Source: Morchella semilibera (Eukaryota; Ascomycota; Pezizomycetes; Pezizales; Morchellaceae). Taken from it: 64,000 bases of DNA. Below the pieces are notes generated by a model. That model made no database searches. It worked only from the letters and a program-made list of their open reading frames with translations, and was not told the DNA's origin. The translations under genes and the position numbers were made by a program. This document shows positions 23,223 through 36,418 of this stretch, piece after piece. Every line of letters begins with the position of its first letter. The stretch's first letter is position 1. Where the stretch lies: NCBI GenBank assembly GCA_009192285.1, contig WBVU01000012.1:434001-498000 (forward strand), read 5' to 3'.

Positions 23223-23362
23223 CATCAGCATCAACTTGTGACTGGAGTCTCCCAACAGTCTCCTGGTTCTCCTGAGAGTCCGAGTCTCCTGAAACTCCTG
23301 GATATTTTCTGAATAACTTGAGGCTCAGGAAACATCAAGAGACAAATGAATTCTTAGTGATG
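23223..23362 (-). mobile_element. CATCAGCAA MITE, diverged copy
   Basis: Inverted copy of the 137-bp family, with ends CATCAGCATCAACTTGTGAC and ...TTCTTAGTGATG. It is the most diverged full-length copy in the window. The left flank ends in TA. Confidence 0.75.
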
Positions 23363-23536
23363 TGCTTTGACCAAAAAGCATATGAGGTTTGAATGGACCC
23401 AGAAAGTGGAACAAGCTTTTCAAAAACTCAAGATTGCTTTTACCACCGCTCCGGTACTAATGCACCCTGACACAGAAAAAGAATTTATCGTGGAGACAGA
23501 TGCTTTCGATTATTTGTTAGTGTCTTAGCGTCTTAG
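23363..23536 (+). mobile_element. Ty3/gypsy fragment (reverse transcriptase/RNase H boundary)
   Basis: A short stretch reads like the RT-RNase H junction of gypsy elements (AFQKLKIAFTTAPVL, IVETDA). It is a fossil piece into which the following chromovirus appears to have inserted. Broken. Confidence 0.6.
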
Positions 23537-26500
23537 TTTCATGGATACGTTAGGATGGGAGGACTGGACTGATTGGCGGGGATGGGATTACTGTAAGATC
23601 GGAGGCGGGGATGAGTCAGAATAGGTTCTATGGGTTTCTGTTACGCAGGAATGTGAGTCATGTTTGGGGTTACGCGAGGATATGAGTCAGGCTTGGCTCC
23701 GGAATATTGGGTATATAAGGGAGGCAACGGCGCCTATATCTGTATTTTCTTTCTCTTTCTTTTCTCTTCACGCAACGTCTTCTGTAACTAGTATTCAATA
23801 TACTTTATAGTCTCTATACCCTTAGGGACTATCGCTGTTCGTGATACTTTCTCTCTCATACTTCCCCTACTTGGGTCGTATCGCTGCAATTCTCTCGTGC
23901 CCTGTGGAACGAAGCCACACCGCCACCTCCTCCTTGAGATTACGTTGCGTTGTCATCCACACCGCACCAACCATGTCTGCCCCCGCTCCTCCACCCCCTC
24001 CCCCAGCCACTATCGTGGATGGGGTCACCCTCGATGGTAACTACCAAATTCCTCAGACCTTTACAGAGTTCGAAGCTGTGGAAGACCTACACTACCACTA
24101 CGTACATCTCCTAACCCTTATACGGGAAGGAGATCGATGGAAGGCAGAACGAGATGCTAGTCGAAATCTACATGCCCAAACTAGGCAAGAGTTGGCCACC
24201 GCAAGGGACCAACTCACCGCCTCCAACAACCACACCGATGCTCTGGAAGCTCAGGTTCGCACCCTGGAATTCCAACTCGCCGCGGCCTGAGCTCCACCAC
24301 CACCACCACCACCACCCCCAATAGTACCTCCCCTACCAGCCAATGCCCCACCTCCGGCCTTTCGTTCCGAGAAATTCCCAGACCCCCCTAAATTTAACGG
24401 AGCCCGTAAGGAGCTACCCGGATTCCTCAACCTCCTCCGCACCAAACTCAGGGTAAACCATGATAGGTTCCTGAATGAGGAGGCTAAGGTGTTCTACGCT
24501 GTCTCTCGGTTGGAAGGGAAGGCGCTGGACCAAGTTATCCCCATGGCCACCGGAAATGCTCCCCCATTCGCTTCGGTTACTACCTTCGTTATGTTTTTGG
24601 AAGCCTCTTTCGGGGACCCAGACCCCCGAGGTACCGCCAGGAGGGAACTTCAGAGCCTCCGCCAAGGCAAAGGAGATTTCGCCACCTACCTCACACAATT
24701 TTTGCGCATTATGGGCCAACTCGATTACAACGAGGAAGACAAGAAGGACGCTCTAGAGAATGGACTAGCGGACTATTTTAAGGATGCAATGATATACCAG
24801 GATATTACCACGGAGGGCTTCGACGCGTATGTTCGAAGGCTTATGACCATGGATAACAGGATTAGGGCTAGGAAGGATGCCCATAAGGCCAATAGGAACC
24901 CAATGGGACAATTCACTGCGCAACCAGCTGCCCCACACCCGTCGCATACCCCAGGAGGCCTCGTCCCAATGGACCTCTCAGCTCTCCAAGCCCGCCCCGT
25001 TATTCGTCCCCCGCCAGAAGGGCGATATACGTTCGCCAATGGCCGTCAACAGACCACTGCTGCCGAAAAGAAATGGAGAATGGAGAATGGCCGTTGTGCC
25101 TACTGTGCCGCCCCCGACCATGTTTTCGCCAACTGCCCCCATGGCAATCGCCCGCGTGCTCCCCCCCCAGTTATGAGGGGTGCCGCCCTATCTGCTCCCC
25201 CTGCTGTTTCTATTGAAGCTCCTATTTCTTCTTCTTCCTCTCTTTTATCTACGGATGTTGTGTTGTCTTCGGGTAATTCAGGTTTTCAGTAGTCCCTGGC
25301 CAGTATTATGGCCCTCGCCAGGGACCCTCCAAGGATTTCTCTTTATCTGCGTTTTCTATTTCTGGGTTTTCAGTTTCGGTTATGGCAGAGGAGGAATTAA
25401 ATGGAGATCACTTAGTTATAGCTTGTAACATTGCTCACAATAAGAACTCTATTCCCACCTATGCTATGATCGATACCGGGCCCTCGGGATTCGCATTTAT
25501 TGATGAAACCTTTGCGCGCCATCACCAACTTCCCCTTTTTTCCCTTAAAACTCCTCGTACTCTTGAGGTAATCGATGGAAGACCTATAGCATCTGGACAA
25601 ATTACCTCAATATGTCGTATACCCTTACTCATCGACTCTCATCAAGAACAAATCTCACTATTCGTCACCAAGTTGGGACAGTATCCCCTAGTCCTTGGTA
25701 TCCCTTGGCTACAACATCATGATGCCACTCTAAAATTTAAGAGCAATACGGTGGCCTTCGATTCAGAGTTCTGTAAAAAGAACTGTAATTCTACCACTAC
25801 CCCCGAGGTTATTCCCGGTATTAAACCCCCAACTTATATGATAGGCCCGGTTCCTTTTAGTCGTCTCGCCCGTCGTAAGCAACTTCAGATCTGCAGTATA
25901 ACATTGTACGAGATTGAGAAGGCCCTCCAAGACGCCACAAGGGATGGATGGAAACAAAAGATCCCCGAACGCTATCATAATCGATTGAATATGTTCGACG
26001 AATCGCCCAGGACCTACCGCCTCGTCACCCCTACGATCATAAAATACCTCTGAAGGAAGGCAAGGAACCTCCATTTGGGCCCCTCTATGGCATGTCCAGG
26101 GACGAGCTGTCTGCACTAAGGGACTATATTCGGGAGAACCTCTCTAAATGTTTTATTCGCGCCAGTTCGTCCCCGGCCGGGGCTCCAGTACTATTTGTGA
26201 AGAAAGCTGACGGGTCTCTTCGTCTCTGTGTGGATTACCGAGGATTAAACGAGCTGACGGTAAAGAACCGGTATCTATTACCCCTGATCCGAGAAACTTT
26301 GGATCGTCTCTCCAAGGCCAAGTGGTATACCAAGTTGGACTTACGACAGGGATACAATCAAATTCGCATGGCCGAAGGGGAGGAATGGAAGACAGCATTT
26401 AGGACCCGTTATGGTCACTTCGAATATACCGTGATGCCATTTGGTCTTACCAATGCTCCCGCTACCTTTCAACACTTTATTAACGATTGCCTTCGAGAAC

Positions 26501-26663
26501 ATCTGGATCAATTTTGTACTGCATACCTGGATGATATTCTCATATACAGTGATTCCCTCGAGGAACATGAACGACACGTCGAAATAATATTGGAAGCACT
26601 ACAGAGAAATGGAATTCTGCTGAAACCAGAGAAATGCGAATTTCACACACAAAGTACTACCTA

Positions 26664-26800
26664 CATCAGCAAGACTTCATTTGTCTCCTGATGTCTCCTG
26701 AGCCTCTGGAGACTCAAAAAATATCCGGGGGTCTCAGGAGACTCTCAGGAGACCTGGGAGACTGTTGGGAGACTCCAGTCACAAGTTGAGTTTGCTGATG
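26664..26800 (+). mobile_element. CATCAGCAA MITE copy inside gypsy 1 (137 bp, TA duplication)
   Basis: Ends CATCAGCAAGACTTCATTTG and GAGTTTGCTGATG; flanked by TA at 26662-26663 and 26801-26802. It interrupts the RT/RNase H region of the host element. Confidence 0.9.
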
Positions 26801-29355
26801 TACCTCAGATTGATTATCGAACCCAACGGTATTCGGATGGACCCCCATAAGGTATCGGCGGTACAAGAATAGACCACTCCCAAGTCAGTTAAGGACGTAC
26901 AGGCCTTCCTGGGCTTTGCCAATTTCTATCGTCGCTTTATTTTCGGATTTTCTAAATTGGCAGCCCCTCTTACCAAACTGACCAAGAAGAATGTGGGCTT
27001 TGTGTAGAATTCGGAAGCCGAAGTGGCGTTTCAATCGTTAAAAGAAGCCTTTACCACCGCCCCTATTTTAATTCATTTCGATCCTGAAAAGCCAATTATT
27101 GTTGAAACAGATGCGTCAGACTACGTGGCCGGTGGTATACTCTCTCAATATGACGAACAAGGGAAATTACATCCTGTGGCATTTTTCTCTAAAAAACATA
27201 CGCCTGCAGAATGCAACTACGAAATTTATTAAAAGGAGCTATTGGCAATAATTAGGTGTTTCGAAGAATGGAGGCCGGAGTTAGAAGGAGCCAAGCATCC
27301 TATCGAGGTCATTTCCGATCACAAAAACCTCGAATACTTCATGTCTACCAAGCAACTTAACAGGAGACAAGTACGATGGGCCGAATATTTATCACGTTTT
27401 AATTTTATTATTAAATATAGATCGGGAAGGCAGAGTGGGAAGCCGGATGCGTTGACTAGGAGATCAGGAGATCTCCCTGGAGAAGGGGATGAAAGGTTAT
27501 TACACCAGAGCCAGACGGTTCTGAAGAGGGAAAATTTGGATCCTAAGCTAAGTTTGTTGGCGGGTTCTTTGATAAATGAACCCGCTGAAAAGAACGCCCT
27601 CCTACAGAAATTATTTGATGAGGGATATCAAGCTGACCCATTTCCGCAAAAGATCTTGGATCTATGACAGACGGATACGAAACATTGCAAAGAAATATCC
27701 CTGGCAGAGTGTACCGAAGTGGATGGCCGTCTTCTCTACCGCGAAAGCATATATGTTCCCAACTATGCGTCACTAAAGTTGGAAATTCTAAAGCAATATC
27801 ACGATGCCCCCCTCGGCAGGACACCCCGGCAGAGAGAAAACTTTTGAATTGGTTAGCAGGGACTATTATTGGCCAAACATGCGAGATTATATCGGCCAAT
27901 ACATTCGGAACTGTCATATTTGTTAGCGAAGTAAGCCAACGACACACGGGAAGTTCGGAGTACTTCGACCGCTACCCATACCAGAACAACCCTGGAGAGA
28001 GATTTCTATGGATTTTGTTACGGGTTTACCCGAGAGCGAAGGGTATGATGCCATACTGGTGGTTGTGGATCGGTTAACGAAGATGCGTCACCTCCTGCCT
28101 TGTAATACTACGGTCAATGCGGAAGATTTAGCCAACCTATATCTGCAACACGTTTGGAAGCTGCACGGTCTGCCTACACATATCACGTCCGACAAGGGAA
28201 CCCAATTTACTGCGAAGTTCTGGAAATCTCTCTGTAAGCAATTGAAAATCGAAGCCAGAATGTCGACAGCCTTCTACCCGGAAACGGATGGTCAAACAGA
28301 GAGACTGAATGCAGTGATGGAGCAATACCTCCGAGGGTATGTGTCATATCAACAGGACGACTGGGTTAAATGGTTGCCGATGGCGGAGTTTGCAGCGAAT
28401 AATCAGGTGTCGGCCTCTACCAAAGCTACCCCGTTTTTTGCCAACTATGGCTATCATCCCCGATTTACGATAGACCTCCGGAAATTGGAGAAAACTCCGC
28501 CGAGTCTCGATGCCTACGATTTTGCAGGCAAGATGAAGGAACTACACGATTACCTACGGACTCAACTTAGGACCGCTCAAGATCAACAAGAGAAGTCCGT
28601 TAATGCGAAGCGTACCCACGCCCCACGTTACGAAATTGGTGACATGGTGTTCGTCTCAGCAAAAAATATTCGAACTTCGCGGAACTCCAGGAAGCTTGAT
28701 TGGAAAAGACTGGGACCCTTTCCCGTTCAAGAGGTCGTTTCACCCTATGCTTATCGATTGAATTTACCTAGTTCGATGAAGATGCACCCCGTCTTTCATG
28801 TTTCACTGTTGGACCTCGCCGCCATCGATCCTGTGCAGGGACAAAGACAACCACCACCTCCACCTATTATTGTTGATCAGGAGGAGGAATATGAGGTTGA
28901 AGAAGTCTTGGATTCGAAGCATCATGGGAAGCAGGGACTTCAGTACTATGTGAAATGGACGGGGTATGCTGACCCTACGTGGGAACCCGCCGATTATCAT
29001 CAACAGACTGCCGCCGTTGATAAGTTTCATGAACGCTACCCTGCTAAACCAGGACTCGGGGGAATTAAGGCTCGCAGGAGCTCGCGCTTGAAAGGAGGGG
29101 CTACTTTCATGGATACGTTAGGATGGGAGGACTGGACTGATTGGCGGGGATGGGATTACTGTAAGATCGGAGGCGGGGATGAGTCAGAATAGGTTCTATG
29201 GGTTTCTGTTACGCAGGAATGTGAGTCATGTTTGGGGTTACGCGAGGATATGAGTCAGGCTTGGCTCCGGAATATTGGGTATATAAGGGAGGCAACGGCG
29301 CTTACATCTGTATTTTCTTTCTCTTTCTTTTCTCTTCACGCAACGTCTTCTGTAA

Positions 29356-30128
29356 TGTCCCGGCGTCTTGGCAGTCGTCCCGACAGTTCGGTAGGCGATG
29401 CACGATTGTGGTTGCTAAGGTAATGATAAGCGAGGGTGGGGAGTACGAGGTGGAGGCTGTCGTCATTAGGTTCTAGGAGGTTCGATGGCGTGATGGATTG
29501 GTAATGTAGAATGGAGGAGATGGTGGGGAGGATTACGAGGTGTGGCAGCGATGGGTTTCTACGAGGTTCTAGGAGCGAGAGTGTGAGTCATAGCGGACTA
29601 GTGGAGGAGGTGTGTTAAATAGCGGGGATAGATGTTTTCCTTAATTCTTTCTTTCTTTCTTCTCTGTCTCGTCTTCCTGTTATCTCAGTACATAGGAATC
29701 TACTCCTATTTCTAAAGCCATAGCCTCTCGTACCAAAGACTCGATCCTCTGACAAGAGGAAGCTCGTAGTGTCCCTTATCGTTCTCGTTGAGGTCCCTTC
29801 GGTCCTCACTCTCCCTGCTCTGTGCTCTTGTGCCCTTGCTCTTGCCTTTGTCTCCGCCGGTGCCTGTGTTTGTGCCTGCCCGGCGTTGTCCCCATCAGCA
29901 AACTCAACTTGTGACTGGAGTCTCCCAACAGTCTCCCAGGTCTCCTGAGAGTCTCCTGAGACCTCTAGATATTTTCTGAGTCTCCTGAGGCTCAGGAGAC
30001 ATCAGGAGACAAATGAAGTCTTGCTGATGCCTGTCTCCATCGGCCCTCTCGTCGAGTACACTGTGCTCCTCGAGTCCCTCTGCGTCATCATTGTCATCTT
30101 CTTCTTTGCGTCGGGTTACTCCGTCACA
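29356..30128 (+). mobile_element. Solo LTR-B, copy 1, inside the 3' LTR of gypsy 1
   Basis: Begins TGTCCCGGCGTCTTGGCAGT and ends CTCCGTCACA. A 5-bp duplication TGTAA lies at 29351-29355 and 30129-30133, and the host LTR sequence resumes exactly there. About 636 bp once the nested MITE is subtracted. No internal region, so it is a solo LTR left by recombination. Confidence 0.9.
29893..30029 (-). mobile_element. CATCAGCAA MITE copy inside solo LTR-B1 (CC duplication)
   Basis: Inverted orientation, 137 bp, ends CATCAGCAAACTCAACTTGT and CTTGCTGATG. CC occurs on both sides (29891-29892 and 30030-30031), which shows that the target dinucleotide need not be TA. Confidence 0.88.
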
Positions 30129-30285
30129 TGTAACTAGTATTCAATATACTTTATAGTCTCTATACCCTTAGGGACTATCGCTGTTCGTGATACTTTCTCT
30201 CTCATACTTCCCCTACTTGGGTCGTATCGCTGCAATCCTCTCGTGCCCTGTGGAACGAAGCCACACCGCCACCCCCTCCTTGAGA

Positions 30286-30345
30286 CTTGGCATCGATCTT
30301 GAGGTTTTGGTAGTTGAAGCGCTGTTGTTACTAATAAAGGAATGT
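30286..30345 (+). mobile_element. LTR-B fragment, target of gypsy 2
   Basis: Diverged match to the LTR-B interval cttggcat...cgaagcgctgttgt...aggaatg seen at 38441-38496. Its continuation (taagcgaagaagg) is found at 36948-36960, on the far side of gypsy 2. Confidence 0.65.
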
Positions 30346-30869
30346 TATCACGGAGCGAGGCGAGGATGTAGTCAGAGAAGCCAAGGTACACAACCGAGGT
30401 GGGAGACAGAGCGAAGCGAGGGGAGGTGAGCGAGATAGGGGATACTTGGACTAATCAAGAGCGGGGATGCGAGGCAATTCGATCACGGGAACTATAGAGG
30501 TGGAGCGAGATCTCCGAAGGGTTTTTCCTTGACGAGACCAGAGACCTAAAGTTCAGTATTGACTAAAGGGACAGGAAGATTGCGTGAAGAGGAAAGGAAA
30601 GAAGAAAACTATCTACAAGCGAGGACGAAGCCTCCATATATACACCACATACTAGCTCAATGACTCATCCGAGTAACCCTGTACAGAACCCCATAGAATC
30701 CTCCAAGACATCCGCGTATCCTATCGCCAAGCTTACATATCCTTATTCCCTATTACCGAAACCGTATCTCCGATCCGAACCCTTGTAACCGAATCCCATA
30801 GAACATAAGAGAATCCCTGACTAATCCCTCTTCCCGCAACATCGCCATAGTGCGTTCCACCCCGTGATA
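30346..30869 (-). repeat. 3' LTR of gypsy 2 (524 bp)
   Basis: Same length as its partner at 36419 and nearly identical. Plus-strand ends TATCACGGAG and CCCGTGATA. The purine-rich tract on the internal side marks it as the 3' LTR. Confidence 0.88.
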
Positions 30870-31227
30870 GATATTAGGTCCCTCCTTGAGGCCTAAGTCC
30901 TCTTAGGCTTGCGTGGGTATCGTTCGTGAAAGTCTTTGACTAACTCGGGAGAATTGTCTAGATCGTTACAGGGTTGCCATGATGGGTCGTCGTAGCCGGT
31001 ATATCGAACAAGATACTCCAGTCTTCCACGTCGCTTGCGAGAATCCAGAATAGCATCAACTTCCCACTCCTGCTCGCCTTCAATCTCAATGGGGGGTGGG
31101 GGCATTCGAATTTGACCCGGAATAGGATTTTCGGCGGCAGGTGAGAGCAGCGAGACGTGAAACACTGGGTGAACTTTCATCGAGGCAGGTAGCGTAAGTT
31201 CGTAGGCATAGGGACTAACGACACGAG

Positions 31228-31746
31228 TCTAACGAGGCGGGGTCGGGCTCAGGAATGAGACGAGGTAGAACTTAGGAACAGAGGCAGGACGGGGTCGGCT
31301 CAGGATATACCCAAGGCGAGGCAGGTTCGGGTTCAGGTTCAGGTTCAGGTTCAGGTTCAGGTTCAGGTTCAGGTTCAGGTTCAGGGACGAGGTGGAAACA
31401 GAAGGGCCGAAGCCAAAGTAATGTATTGCGAACAGAAAGAAGACGTTGTCTAGAGAGGCAAAAACATAGGAAAGAACGAACACTATATATATACAACTAT
31501 CCCCCCGCATCGATGACTCATACCATAGAATCCCATAGAAACTATTACACTCCCGTACCACCCATACTATTCCCGATATCCCCAATTCTATCCGTTACTA
31601 CCCAATCCTTCCTAGCGCTTACATTCCATTACCCGAGCTCTTTCCTAATCCTTCATTCTACTTCCGATAACGGCCGATACTATCCAACAACCCTGTTCCG
31701 AAGACGCCTTGGCGGGGGGCGAGGTGCAGAAGGCGGAGCCGTGATA
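31228..31746 (-). mobile_element. Solo LTR-C, copy 1, inside gypsy 2
   Basis: 519 bp; plus-strand ends TCTAACGAGG and GAGCCGTGATA. The 5-bp duplication ACGAG is at 31223-31227 and 31747-31751. It lies between the integrase and chromodomain regions of the host element. It contains a GGTTCA hexanucleotide array (about 31325-31385, roughly ten units). Confidence 0.88.
31325..31385. repeat. GGTTCA hexanucleotide array
   Basis: About ten tandem copies of ggttca/ggttcg inside LTR-C copy 1. The second LTR-C copy has a shorter, more degenerate version (about 37582-37637), so the array length varies between copies. Confidence 0.9.
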
Positions 31747-33478
31747 ACGAGAGACGGAATAGGGTCCGATTTGCTTCCAATCCAGTTTCTTCGATGGTCG
31801 CTTGGTTAGCAGATTGCGAGTAGACAGCCATACTTTATCCCCAATACTATAGCGTGGTGCCGGAGTGCGACCTGCATTGGCCGACTCTTCCTGTATCCGT
31901 TGAGCTCTAAACATTTCCGCTCGCAGAAAGTCGAACACTTCTGACATATCTCTTGCCATAGTATTGGCCTGATCCTCATTTGTAGTAGTACCGTGTCGCA
32001 GAGGGCCAAAATTCATTCGTGGGTGGCGGCCGTAGTTCGCCTCGAAGGGAGAGAGCTTGGTTGATTCGGAGACGTGATTGTTAGTGGCAAACTCTGCCAT
32101 GGGTAAATAAGTAGCCCAGTTGTCCTGTTGATAATTCACGTAGCTTCGAAGATATTGTTCCATAATGGCATTAATCCTCTCAGTTTGGCCATCGGTCTGA
32201 GGATGAAAGGCAGTAGAATATCTTGGTGAAATTTCGAGACGTTCGCATAATGATTTCCAGAAGTCCGAGGTGAATTGAGTACCGCGATCTGAGACTATCC
32301 TTTTCGGAAGACCATGTAGTTTCCAAATATTTTCCAAATACATTCGGGCGACATCCCTGGCTCCTGACTCTTCGGTGCATGGAATAAAGTGTCTCATTTT
32401 TGTGAGACGGTCAACGACGACGAGAATGGCATTGTAATTATCACTAAAAGGTAACCCAGTGACGAAGTCCATCGAGACATCTGTCCATGGTGCTTTGGGG
32501 ACTGAAAGGGGGCGAAGAACCCCTTGTGGAGCGTTGCGATTTGCTTTGCTTCGGTGACAGATTTGGCAGCTCAAAACATAACGATCCGTGTACTTCCGCA
32601 TATTCGGCTAGTAATATTCGCGGCTGAGGAGCTCAAGAGTTTTTGCTCTGCCGGGGTATCCTGCTGATGGTTTATTGTGATATTCTTGAAGAAGTCTAAG
32701 CTGTAACTCCTCATGTTCCGGTACGAAGAGTTTGCGTCGATAAAGGAGAAGTCCATCTTCATTCTCCGCACATTCGGCGAGGGAGATTTGTTTTGATTGC
32801 TTCGTGCCATCTTTCAGCATCGTGAGTACCCTATTGGGGAAACTATCTTCTTGGTAAGCTTTTACAAATAACTCTTGGACAGTGGGCGTTCCTTCAGCGG
32901 GTTCATTTGCCAAAGAACCTGCCAACAAACTTAGCTTATTATCCAAATTTTTTCTCTTCAGCACCGTCTGATACTGATACGCGAGGCGTTCATCCCCCTC
33001 CTTAGGAAGATCCCCTGATCGCCTGGTGAGTGCATCCGGTTTCCCTCCTTGCTTGCCTGGGCGAAATTGAATAACAAAGTCAAAACGCGATAGGAATTCT
33101 GACCAACGAGTTTGCCGGCGATTCAAAAGCTTAGTTGACATAAAATATTCAAGGTTCCTGTGATCTGTCAGGACCTTGATAGGATACGAGGCTGTTTCCA
33201 AAAAATAGCGCCACTCTTCAAATCCCCTAATAATTGCCAGGAGTTCTTTGTCGTATATTTCGTAGTTACATTCCGCCGGGGTGTGTTTCTTGAAGAAAAA
33301 GGCAACTGGATGCAGAATTCCTTCATCGTCCCTCTGTGACATAATGGCGGCTGAGACATAGTCGGAGGCGTCTGTTTCCACGATAATTTCCCGGTCCGGA
33401 TCGAAGTGTCTAAGAATAGGAGCGGTGGTGAATGCAAACTTGAGATCCTGAAAAGCCTTTTCCGTCTTCATCAGCAAG

Positions 33479-33605
33479 ACTTCATTTGTCTCCTGATATC
33501 TCCTGAGCCTCAGGAGACTCGAAAAATATTCAGGAGTCTCAGGAGGCTCTCAGGAGACTCAGGAGACAGTTGAGAGACTGCAGTCATAAGTTGAGTTTGC
33601 TGATG
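33479..33605 (+). mobile_element. CATCAGCAA MITE copy inside gypsy 2
   Basis: About 127 bp with intact ends CATCAGCAAGACTTCATTTG and GTTTGCTGATG. Flanks are tt and aa, so the 2-bp duplication is not evident here. It lies within the reverse transcriptase/RNase H region. Confidence 0.85.
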
Positions 33606-36418
33606 AACATGTTCTTTGTGTTCCTCGAGAGTAGCCGAATATATAAGAATGTCATCGAGATATGCGGTAGCAAAATGGTCGAGATGAGGACGGAGCATGT
33701 CGTTGACCCAGTGTTGAAATGCAGCGGGAGCATTAGTCAATCCAAAGGGCATAACGGTGTATTCAAAGTGACTATACCGTGTCCTGAATGCCGTTTTCCA
33801 CTCGTCTCCTTCCCTGATTCTTAACTGGTGATAACCATTGCGAAGGTCCAACTTGGTGAAATATTTGGCAGACGAAATACCCATAAAGGTTTCTGGTGTC
33901 AGAGGTAGGGGGTGTCGGTTCTTAACCGTTACCGCATTTAACTTTCTATAGTCAACGCAAAGTCGAAGAGAGCCATCGGCCTTCTTGACAAACAATACAG
34001 GAGAGCCTGCTGGCGATATACTATGTTGGATTTTCCCACTAGCCAGATATTCCGCCAAGTAGTCTCGAAGTACTTGTAATTCCAATCGGGTCATTCCATA
34101 CATGGGTCCAAATGGTACTGTCTTTCCGTCTTGGATATCGATAGCTAGGTTGTACTCCGATCGATGAGGGGGTAATTTAGAAGCTGCGGGTTCATTGAGA
34201 AGATGAAGGTATTGATGATGTTCCCTGGGTACTAGGGCGTGAGGGTCCTTTGGTGTTTGTGCCAAGAGATCGTCAAGAGCCTTAAGGGCAGTGGAATATA
34301 GTCGCATTCCTCTCCTTTTCTTATTAATCAAACGATGGAAGGCATAGGATTCAATAACCGAAATGTTGGTCACAGGTTTAGTCGGGGGTTCAATAGCAAT
34401 TCCCTTAGCGATAACCTTTGTCTGATTAACCGAGCAATATGTGGTACAGGTGGGAGAATCAAAATGTATCTCATTGACAGCAGGGAGAATCATTGTTGCA
34501 TGTCTGCGCATCCATGGGAGTCCCATAACAATGGGGTAATGTCCGAGTTGTGTTACAAAAAGGGGGCCTCCTCTCGATGGCCATTAATGTCGAGGCTGAG
34601 AATAACCTTATGTGTGACCTTTCCTGATTCAATAGGTCTGCCGTTTATTACATCTATATGGCGAGGAACTTGGAGGGGAATGATAGTGAAGTTGTGGTGG
34701 CATACGAAGTCTTGGTCTATAAAAGCGTATCCTGAGGCGCCAGTATCAATGAGGGCATATGATGGGATAGAAGAATCTTTATTTTGAGAAGGTAAACACG
34801 TTACGACTAATTGATTCCCATCCATATCCTTCTCCGAAACCGAAAACCTAGAAAGCGAAAGTTTAAACCAATCCTTAAATCGCCCCTAGAGTGAGCCACT
34901 CAGTCCAGGGTAAAATCTTTTAACGCCTCATCGCCGGAGGCCTTCTCTTCTTCTTCTTCTCTAACTTCTACCCTAGCTCCCCTCATCCTGGGGGCTGGGT
35001 TCCTAGGGGCCGGCGCCTGCGGGCATTCCTTAACCAAATGTCCTCCCTGACTACAATAAAAACATCTATTTTCTAAGCGACGGGCCTCCCTCTCTTGAGG
35101 GTCCGGGCGGCCACGACCAAACGACAAATCCATAGGGGCCACTCCTCCTGGCGTATGGGACGGGTGGGCTACAACAGGGGGGTTAGGGCGAGCGGGATTT
35201 TGGTAACGAGGGGCCGGAGGAGTTGAAGCTATATACCGAGGGGCAGGGGCAGCTGGGGCCTGGTAACGGGGTACGGGAGGAGTGGGAGCAACATAGCGAG
35301 GTGCGGGGCGAGCTTGGGGTACGGAGGCCTGGTAGCGAGGGCGGTAGCGCGCAGTGAGTATCTGCTGCTTGTTGTCCAAGCGTTGGAGGATGGTAGCGAG
35401 TTCAATAACTGTAGCGGGAGTCTCCTCGTGAACCATAAGTTTGGTGAGTTCCTCGCTCAGGCCTTCTATAAGAGCTTCCACGTTGGCGGTTTCTCCCATA
35501 CCTGCCTCTGCAGCGTAACGTTGGAACTCGGCGAAATATTCCGAGAAGGGACAGTTGAGTTGCCTAATTCTTCTAAGGGCGCGGCGGGCAGTACCCACCT
35601 GGTCTGGGTCCCCGAATGCTGTATTTAAAATTTCGAAGAACCTTTCGATAGAGGGAAGGTTGATCCCAGTAGTGGCGATGTATGGCATAAATTGGTCGGC
35701 GGCAGGGCCTTCCAAGCGAGAGATAGCATAGGTTAACTGATTTTGGAGAGTGGGGTACCGGTCGGCATTGCCCAAGAGCTTCAGTTTCAGCATATTTTGG
35801 AACTGTGGGAGTCCCTTCCTGTTTCCACGGTATTTCTCCGGGTCGGGGAGTTTCTCTGATTTTTCCACACGAGATTCAGAGACGGGGGCGAAGCCTTGCA
35901 GAAAACGGTTAGGTCGTCTTGGAGGTGGTGGTGGTGGTGCGATAGGTTCAATTGGAGGGGGGGGAAGAGCAATTTGGGCTGCCAAGGCGGCTTCCGCTTC
36001 TTGGGTTGCGTGGTTTGCTTGTGTGACTTCGGCTTGGAGACGAGTGACTTCCCCTTTCAGGTTAGCTACCTGTTTCTCCAGGTCTTGATTCTCTCTTCCT
36101 TGCTCCGACACTCTCGTTTGCCATTCCTTAGTCGCTTCTTTAGCTTCTTCGGTAACATCATCGAGTTCGGATAGGAGGGTGTGGACGGCATGGGTTGCAT
36201 CATGCATTAACTTATGCATTTTCTTGGCTTCGTCGGTGGCTCCTGGAGGGACATTGGGGTAACTAGTGACGAAACTATCCATGTCTGCTACTAGCTGCTG
36301 ATAGTCAATCCCTTCTGGGTCCGTCATCTGAGCTTCTTGCGACATGGTAACAGAATTTCTATGGTCGGATCCTAGGCGAGGGTTGTTGTGTAGGTTGGCG
36401 TTGGAGACGCAATCTTAG

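Larger units (their letters stand above)
23537..30285 (+). mobile_element. Ty3/gypsy chromodomain retrotransposon 1 (broken)
   Basis: Parts in order: 5' LTR about 23537-23939; gag from 23973 with a CCHC knuckle (CAYCAAPDHVFANC) near 25100; protease near 25400-25700; reverse transcriptase about 26090-26690 (YLDDIL); RNase H about 27020-27500; integrase about 27830-28720; C-terminal chromodomain about 28870-29060 (YYVKWTGYADPTWEP); 3' LTR 29105-29355 resuming after an inserted solo LTR and ending near 30285. The two LTRs differ at about four positions in about 400 by eye, so insertion is recent. The coding region has roughly eight to ten breaks plus a MITE insertion at 26664. The LTR edges lack an obvious TG...CA and no target duplication could be fixed. 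Confidence 0.85.

Noticed and set aside
31325-31385. GGTTCA tandem as an internal telomere-like tract
   Set aside because: Fungal telomeres are usually TTAGGG; this array is part of LTR-C and recurs in its second copy.
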